From Candidatus Babeliales bacterium (GTDB taxonomy: Bacteria; Babelota; Babeliae; Babelales; Chromulinivoraceae), in NCBI GenBank assembly GCA_018062405.1, contig JAGOSF010000003.1:98350-162349 (forward strand): a stretch of DNA of 64,000 nt, in the 5' to 3' direction. The position numbers and the translations under genes were made by a program. Within the stretch, counting starts at the first letter, position 1. Each line of letters begins with the position of its first letter. The notes beneath the pieces were generated by a model, which had not been told where the DNA came from, did not search any database, and saw only the letters and a list, made by a program, of their open reading frames with translations. This document shows, in pieces, positions 59,501 through 64,000 of this stretch.

Positions 59501-62500
59501 TTTGTGCCGTTAGATGACGCAATCATCATTGCACCATTGCTTGTATTGCTTCCACCATAGATAGCAATTTTAGCTGGTACACCAGTGATGGTTCCAGACA
59601 ATGCCCACGCACCAGAAGATCCACCAGGAATCGTAAGATCCAGTACCCCTGCAGCATCTGCAAGCGGAGCTTGTGAAGTTTGCGTTACAAACGTATCGCC
59701 ATAAATGTACATAACAATTGGATCGCCAGCTGTTCCTGTAGCTTGTTGACCTACAGCGATAATTTCACCATCGATGGTCATTGAACTGCCGTTCATTTGT
59801 GTTACAGAATTTGTATCAAATGTTAATACACCATCTGTATCAGGTAATGATGAAGATGGATTCCATGTAACATCTAAAATACCTGCAGAGCTTACACGAG
59901 CTGCAAACAATTTACCATTACCACCAGCTGTGTTGTAACCAAGGAATACTGTTTGGTTCGATGTTGTTTCCATTAAATCAGATAACGTAATCCCAGCTGA
60001 ACCAAGGTTCGAAACTGTTAAAATTGCACCAGTTCCATTCCAAGATACATCTGTTGAACCATCTGCAAGGAATCGTTGGAGTTTAACGTTTGCACCTGTT
60101 CCTGTAGAAGCTGCTACAACCACAGCAGCACTTGAACTGCTGATCGCAACACGGCATACAGCACCATTATCAGGAGTAATTGCTGTTGTTAAAATAGCAC
60201 CAGAATTAAATCCAGGAACTAAACCAGAACCGTTTGCAGTTATTTCTGCAACACTCAAGAAGCCAGATGTTGCATCTTTATAGACAGCTAAAATAGTATC
60301 ATCTGCATTAATTGCAAAGCTATAAATAGTTGATCCAGATGGTGTTAAACTATAATGGCCTGCAGCAGAAACTGTACCTGCAGCTAATGGATTGAATGTT
60401 GGATCAATTGCTAATGTTAGAGCTGGAGAAACCAGTTCACTTTGGAACGCTACTAAAATACCAAAGTTTCCAACACGAGTAGTTGTATCACCTGCAACAA
60501 TATAACGGCCAGATGTTTGTTCTGCAATTTGATTGATTGAATTCATACCAGTTGGGAATGTTCCAAACGATACTGCAGAAGCACCATTTTCTTCTATTTG
60601 TTGAGCCCAAGCAACTCCTGTATCTGTACCACCAACAATAATACGATTTTTTGAATCGATTGAAAGTGTACTAATTCCTACAAGGCTTCCTGCAATCGTA
60701 TAGATACCGGCTGTACCAAATGTTGCATCAAGCACATTGGTCGAAATATCGTAACGAGCAACCAATGAAGTTGTTCCATTATCATAACCGATCAATGAAT
60801 AACCTTCATGAGTGTTACCAGCAGGATAGGTGTACACAACTTTTGCTGCACTTGCGCCTAAATCTGTTACTAAATCATACGCAACATCGAATGTTCCAGG
60901 AACGCCTGTGTTGGTAATTGGGTATGACATAACTTGTGTTGTATCTGCTGTACCAAATGAACGAACAACCATCGGTGTTGCATCATTTGATGTTACTGAT
61001 TCGTACGCAGAAACAACAATGTTACCTTGGTTAGCAGATTCTGTTGATTGTACCAACGCTGATGTCGCAACACGAGCATCGTAATTAGCAACTCTATCAC
61101 CAACTTGGAATGATAACACACCTTGTTGTGAACCTTGTGAGTTGAATGTTGTATCTAATGAACCTGCTACGCCTGCGCCACCAACAGTAATAATACGAGC
61201 AAGATACATCGTGTCATCTGTCGCATTATCATAGAATGTAGCGATAGCTGTTCCATCACTGACACCAATAATATCTTTTAATTGCAATGATGTTGAACCT
61301 GTTATTGCAACAGTTAAAAGACCTGCTGTTCCAAAGTTTGTATCAACGTCACCAGTTTCACCAGATAATAAGGTGAATAATAGAGAAGTTCCAGCACCAT
61401 TAATTGCAGAAACTAAAATATCGCCATTGCTGTTAAAGCAGGTGCGAATATTGTTTGCTGCAATTGTTGTTGCTCCAGCAAATAAAGCTACTGAAGTACC
61501 AGCAACGGTTCCTTGTCCAAATAAGGTCTGTAAACCTGAACCATCTGGAAGAAACATGACTGCTCTGACTGTGTTATCAGATGAATCTTTGTAAGCTACA
61601 ATTAAGTTATCGGTAGCATTCACTAAACCGCCGTTATAGACAGGCCCCATGTTCAAGCTGTATGAAGTCGAATCAATCGTTCCAGAAGCAGTATCACCCC
61701 ACGTTGCTAACGATGAACCAGTGTAAGCACTAATATGACCGACAGTTGAGCTTTCAGCCACAAACAACAATGTGTTCGTCGTTGATGATTGATACCCAAC
61801 CCCAACACCCTGCCAGTTAGCAGTTGCTTGACTACCTGTTGATGATTCTGTACCTGAACTCCATGGTGTTGTATAGGTACGCACAAAAGCTTGTGTACTT
61901 ACGCCACCTGCAGTTGCAGAAGCATACCCAGAAACAAATACAACGCCAGAAGGACCTTGTAAAACTTGAGTTAAATATTCAAAAGATGATGAAGTATTGT
62001 CAAGTGTTCTATAACCTGTTGTATTAATTGTTGTATCAATATCACCAACTGAAGTTAACCATGCAAACATCATGTTTGAAGATGGACTTGAGTTAGTAAA
62101 ACCGTTCATACCAATTAAAATATCCCCAACTGGTGGAATGCCTGCTGCAGCGCCTGGAGTTGTTGTAATCTCAATCGCTTGTTGTGCACGTTGTTGCAAA
62201 CTTGAGCCATATTTCCCGTTGAATGGACTTACAACACCAGAATATGTCTGTGTTGCTTCGCTACCAAACGCAACGTCCAAGATACCTTGTTCTTGACCTG
62301 CTGGAAATTGTGCAATTTCGTACGCATATTGTGTGCTATTCAAGCGAGAAATATAAGGAACTGTTGTTCCAGTATTTACTTGATAGCCAGGAACATACAA
62401 CTGACCATCAAGCGCCAAACCTGCTGCTTGTAAAGTCGAAGTTGTATCAGGAGTTCCAACAGCAAAGAAGTTATAACCTGTTGTATTGAACGCTGTATCC

Positions 62501-63639
62501 ACCGCACCTGAATGTGCACCAAGACGAATAACAGCCATATCAGTTGTTGTTGTATCTGAACCTACAAGGTAAATATAACCATAGGTACTACCAGATGATA
62601 CTAGAATATCATTCAAAATATAGTTATCATGAGGAATTCCTGCTGCTGTATCTGAAGAAAAGTTTGTCCAACCAGCAGGAGTTCCTCCACCAACTTTTTC
62701 TCGTGCAGTAACTAGAATAGCACCACTTACTTCACCAGCAAAAATCATATTATTATCTTGATTGCATGCCAATTTCAAAGAAGAAGGTGTTGCACCATCT
62801 AAATAAGAAATTGTACTTACTGTTGAATAAGCTCCAGTTGCATCTAATACTAAGAACTGAACATGCGCAGCAACAGTATCATTATAAAGAATATAAATAT
62901 AATTTGTTGATGTATCAACAACGACACTATATAAACCATTAGTTGATGTTACCAATGTCATAAAATTATTAAGAACGACAAATCCAGAAGATGCAAATGA
63001 TGTATCAAGTGAACCGTCTAAATTATAACGGCCAATTTGAGCATATGTGCCATCAAAACCTACAGCAATAATTTTGCCTGTTGATTGTTGAGCTAAGCCA
63101 CCGACAAACTGCCATGAAGTACCTGTAGAAAATGAAGTAACTGTATCACCATCAGTGCTGACACGTTTAATCCAACCTGCAGTACCAGAAGTGTCACCAC
63201 CAGCAACCAATAATCTGCCTTGCGCATCGATCATAGTAGCGCGAGGAGTTACAACAGCTCCTAAGTCAGCAATTCCTAATGTTCCATATGCTGGAGATGC
63301 TGCAGTGCCATCAAATAATGCACCTTCTGCATTATATTGAGCCACTACTGCATCAGTTGTAGCAGCATCATGTGACACCACAACTAAGAAATTACCATTT
63401 GATAACGTTTCGACACCGACAGCTTGGCCGCCAGCAAGAACACTGTTAACACTTAAAGAACCGTCACCATCAAAAAGAGCATCAAGAGAACCTACCGCTG
63501 CTGCAGATTGAGAACTTGCAACTTGCGGAGTAAACTGATTACCATAAACACGAGACATCGTCGGATTTGAACTAGCATGCGTAAGGCCTGCGGTCATCGC
63601 AGTGATAAGCATACTGATTACTAAAAATTGTTTTTTCAA
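53599..63639 (-). CDS. Giant E: secreted delta-60 repeat protein, 3,346 aa
   Basis: Full eight-module paralogue. A signal peptide ends at about residue 22 (TAGLTHA), then MSRVYGNQFTPQV. Linkers lie near residues 40, 444, 906, 1324, 1741, 2140, 2531 and 2945. I counted modules 1, 2, 6 and 8 unit by unit and found seven each. In module 6 the unit cores are VMTFVAD, NIFICGT, RVILAGL, RIITVQN, RIVVAAA, KITLVGY and RIMVVGS. It ends HPDGRILVSGSEA. The start is TTG 63639 with AAAGGAAAGAG upstream. Composition is dominated by Gly, Ala, Ser, Thr, Asn and Asp with little Lys or Cys, unlike neighbouring housekeeping proteins. Predicted secreted chain of propellers; function unknown. Confidence 0.9.
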   Translation of the reverse strand: MKKQFLVISMLITAMTAGLTHASSNPTMSRVYGNQFTPQVASSQSAAAVGSLDALFDGDGSLSVNSVLAGGQAVGVETLSNGNFLVVVSHDAATTDAVVAQYNAEGALFDGTAASPAYGTLGIADLGAVVTPRATMIDAQGRLLVAGGDTSGTAGWIKRVSTDGDTVTSFSTGTSWQFVGGLAQQSTGKIIAVGFDGTYAQIGRYNLDGSLDTSFASSGFVVLNNFMTLVTSTNGLYSVVVDTSTNYIYILYNDTVAAHVQFLVLDATGAYSTVSTISYLDGATPSSLKLACNQDNNMIFAGEVSGAILVTAREKVGGGTPAGWTNFSSDTAAGIPHDNYILNDILVSSGSTYGYIYLVGSDTTTTDMAVIRLGAHSGAVDTAFNTTGYNFFAVGTPDTTSTLQAAGLALDGQLYVPGYQVNTGTTVPYISRLNSTQYAYEIAQFPAGQEQGILDVAFGSEATQTYSGVVSPFNGKYGSSLQQRAQQAIEITTTPGAAAGIPPVGDILIGMNGFTNSSPSSNMMFAWLTSVGDIDTTINTTGYRTLDNTSSSFEYLTQVLQGPSGVVFVSGYASATAGGVSTQAFVRTYTTPWSSGTESSTGSQATANWQGVGVGYQSSTTNTLLFVAESSTVGHISAYTGSSLATWGDTASGTIDSTSYSLNMGPVYNGGLVNATDNLIVAYKDSSDNTVRAVMFLPDGSGLQTLFGQGTVAGTSVALFAGATTIAANNIRTCFNSNGDILVSAINGAGTSLLFTLLSGETGDVDTNFGTAGLLTVAITGSTSLQLKDIIGVSDGTAIATFYDNATDDTMYLARIITVGGAGVAGSLDTTFNSQGSQQGVLSFQVGDRVANYDARVATSALVQSTESANQGNIVVSAYESVTSNDATPMVVRSFGTADTTQVMSYPITNTGVPGTFDVAYDLVTDLGASAAKVVYTYPAGNTHEGYSLIGYDNGTTSLVARYDISTNVLDATFGTAGIYTIAGSLVGISTLSIDSKNRIIVGGTDTGVAWAQQIEENGASAVSFGTFPTGMNSINQIAEQTSGRYIVAGDTTTRVGNFGILVAFQSELVSPALTLAIDPTFNPLAAGTVSAAGHYSLTPSGSTIYSFAINADDTILAVYKDATSGFLSVAEITANGSGLVPGFNSGAILTTAITPDNGAVCRVAISSSSAAVVVAASTGTGANVKLQRFLADGSTDVSWNGTGAILTVSNLGSAGITLSDLMETTSNQTVFLGYNTAGGNGKLFAARVSSAGILDVTWNPSSSLPDTDGVLTFDTNSVTQMNGSSMTIDGEIIAVGQQATGTAGDPIVMYIYGDTFVTQTSQAPLADAAGVLDLTIPGGSSGAWALSGTITGVPAKIAIYGGSNTSNGAMMIASSNGTNSYVTKLNADLTVGTYGTSGVATLTGLDTINDMYLVGSINSDTLAPIYVTGSDATGGAHMWGANISTDGTTITYLANAGGMTTGNVIRQTNNGRILVAGYHGDSASGAIAAFGAVTSGGVYPLDLSFGNNADSSPNYGGGVYATGVATQIYDMAIDSFDRIYIAYKSGSAIAVQRLLANGTALDTTFGTAGTATFTTAVNSYSASQIRLALDMTNSRLVVAAQDGTSTSNIIQVCRYDLSGVAKGEISTVTIASKVLNLSDLFIDAAQNIYVNGYNSTDSLAVVARIASTSATVITLDTANYAIAGGTPGIANVDTGSMTGVIAGAYDPDKRTYLVGSDGGGVNGYMARLYGDIYTSEVSEAIATATVGSIDTSLQPNNTGAIDLSGQTGWAGLSGYTAKAVLVNPNNDGTAFIAFGDGTDVIVGKVNADMTPVTAFGTAGLTGGYTLPTINSIDLDSDSNIIVGGANAGAQKVISFTSAGVLNAYFATTVSSTVASNVVQQKSGRYIVAGYDGSANGLIIAYQNQSAISATTLPVDQTFGPAGSNGFYATGVNAPIDDLCIDSNDNIYFTYTLSNVVYLGKLTANGSGLVNDVNSSVAFNSGAVVTTNLTGVAGSRIAINSAGNILVGNATTAGTIVQTQLFDGSTGASMQTVPTTPTNIFTGTAPVLTKLVGSGTEFYGVLYDTTPNMTVFAISGTAGALDGNFGTSGITTSTVGSPAAMYGLSIQADGKLVTVGVSSTPRPLLMRFNGFEYVPQYAQAPDRVAAGQLDTTLWPADSGAFPLTTAHIPGLPDLSGYSVSRVYEAGNGVMTFVADNSGDTVVFQLLKDLTLNTAFSGDGYRTFATNYGATTGLYVDTLGNIFICGTNSGASWVIGMDSAGADLSPAFAPTSDLTAGYAVSQQGNARVILAGLGATNGTLKGYNNTGALDVTFATTGTLDVGGALAVTDIAIDAYDRIITVQNNAGTVVLKRVTASGLASGAVSAVTTSAGTAISTAVSGSNIKAVLDNGGRIVVAAATSTGYVLRSYNNDATMTVIGAGPVTIAPAGSTFILSNIYATNDNKITLVGYESVAGNVVVARFTSNGAGLTLDTASFNASTGYLLTTIGSLDQANDAIIHADDRIMVVGSNAAAANPYMGRVFGYPYATYTAQGPTEGVAGTINPAFGNTVPTTGTYDVSTLNAVLVGAQGKAILPLADGGYYMALDNANTAANSVLVKTLSSGMLDTSYNTTGIATTYAPLGVNSILEDGSSNVVLVGTTGGAGWVKRYTSAGVLDGTFNTNIDAALTSLSTPDVATVAIEQTLARLVVAGSDDTGKAALFAFQSLSPNGNPGALDTTFNSTGTIAGQYSTAVTGTIYSVIADQYDRLIFSVLNAGAVDLYRLTPTGELDITFGTDGVVAGAITSAAGASYVALDQAGNIIVASNSSTADTFSVAAFDNGVLTTTGGNGLAVYAQLNISSLTGPTVTNLITSADGYALVVGNIATSGWIARITGGGALDTSFNPAAIGGVQGIYKYARSTLVPHLFYGLAVNADGTLGMLGYQDNTTDVPLLVSVYDDPYTSQQAQSPDSKAVGTIDATLGAGSSNVVTDGIKFFGASGNAASLQTARALALYDDNNIVVAIDGNSAIGAGTSEIMINMFDNDGIANPTFGTAGSEIALSNYENQYVRDMVTFTTVAGVHKAILAGYVENSTLGTSDSLLLQYVLTPGASGLDTSFGGFDGNPSGVAFGDGQALYSVAQQSNGRIIAAGLTQGTLTGLLLGYTANGKMDNSFANNGYQSVDTGSTGIYTHAVDTNNNIVFAYNSANTVVVARYLADGSALDSTFTASTAIATISGNTNMKVAVDSSNNVYAAGVIASGNSIMVKIYAAASGTESDTKTLTGTALGNASAVYTLGRLLVDAAGNTIIAAYDSNAQQIVVVRLTTALELDTTFNSTGYIAYAVAGGTSSQIATDAMIHPDGRILVSGSEA

Positions 63640-64000
63640 ACTCTTTCCTTTTTTATTTTATTTTTAATGAATCTTAAAAATATATTGAGTTATTAAAATC
63701 CCAACCTTAAACATTTTCTGTCATACGTCGTATTTTCTCTCCTTTTTTTAAAATAAATTAATAAAATTGGTATAAAAATTAGTAAAAAGCTATTTTTTCA
63801 GAACGCTTAAAATCGAAGCCTATATCTTTTTTTTAAAAAAGGAAGCATTGTTATAAAAAATTTATAGAACAAAAAATTATAGACCAAACATTAAAAAACT
63901 GATTAATACAGCCTACGATTTTGCTATCATAAAATCTTAATCTCTTCTTTCTTTCCAAGAACAATTGCAATACATAATCAATACAAAGTTATGAGTGGCT
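63640..64000 (-). promoter_or_regulatory. Leader region of giant E and window end
   Basis: AT-rich, no gene. It keeps only the ribosome-site segment and a GAAGCCTA block (63815-63822) in common with the A and D leaders. A TATAAT on the minus strand at 63876-63881 is the best -10 candidate, with no clear -35. It would give a leader of about 235 bases. Confidence 0.35.

Noticed and set aside
12099..63639. CRISPR array or simple satellite as an explanation for the periodic DNA
   Set aside because: The periodicity is in protein sequence (units of about 50-60 codons, modules of about 400 codons), with diverged DNA and no short identical repeats with spacers.
1..64000. tRNA or rRNA genes
   Set aside because: I found no cloverleaf-like segment with a GTTCGA-type T-loop or any rRNA-like stretch in the intergenic regions.

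Overview
The window looks like part of the chromosome of a low-GC, Gram-negative-type bacterium. It has Sec signal peptides and a polyamine ABC importer. Almost all of the right-hand 50 kb is one family of giant exported repeat proteins. Polyamine import plus very large secreted repeat proteins plus a small toxin/immunity locus suggests a host-dependent or predatory lineage. Candidatus Dependentiae (TM6) is my best guess, but this is inference from gene content and base composition, not from a marker gene.

Layout. (1) Positions 1-6398, minus strand: an apparent operon transcribed as orf258 (membrane protein with a Cys/His cluster) > potA > potB > potC > potD (spermidine/putrescine ABC importer) > metG (methionyl-tRNA synthetase, cut by the window edge). 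(2) 6570-6824, minus: a small orphan gene, followed by about 480 bases of AT-rich non-coding DNA containing two short palindromes. (3) 7307-12033, plus: a polymorphic-toxin-like locus. A secreted 871-aa protein overlaps a putative immunity gene by 4 bases. A terminator follows, then an orphan copy of the toxin's C-terminal module with a swapped tip, then a second immunity paralogue whose conserved tail is cut off by two consecutive stop codons. (4) 12099-63639, minus: five head-to-tail genes, called A to E here, of 2,883-3,372 codons each. They encode paralogous secreted proteins built almost entirely from delta-60-type repeats. An Rpn-family (PD-(D/E)XK) nuclease gene sits between D and E, and a deletion scar of a sixth paralogue lies between C and D.

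The main novelty is the organisation of the giant array. I read proteins A, C, D and E as eight supra-modules of about 400-465 residues. In the modules I counted through, each holds seven repeat units, consistent with eight seven-bladed beta-propellers in a row. The N-terminus starts with the second half of a unit and the C-terminus stops after the first half, which suggests ring or 'velcro' closure. Module n of one paralogue resembles module n of the others more than its own neighbours, so the eight-module plan predates the gene duplications. Later exchange between paralogues is visible (a nearly identical B/C tract, shared leaders, shared terminator hairpins), as is loss (the C/D scar). Four of the five giants start with TTG behind a strong Shine-Dalgarno sequence.

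Function of the giants is unknown. Signal peptide plus repeats with no other domain points to secreted or surface structures for adhesion or host interaction. The polyamine importer and metG are housekeeping genes. The toxin locus and the giant array are the accessory, fast-evolving parts of the window.
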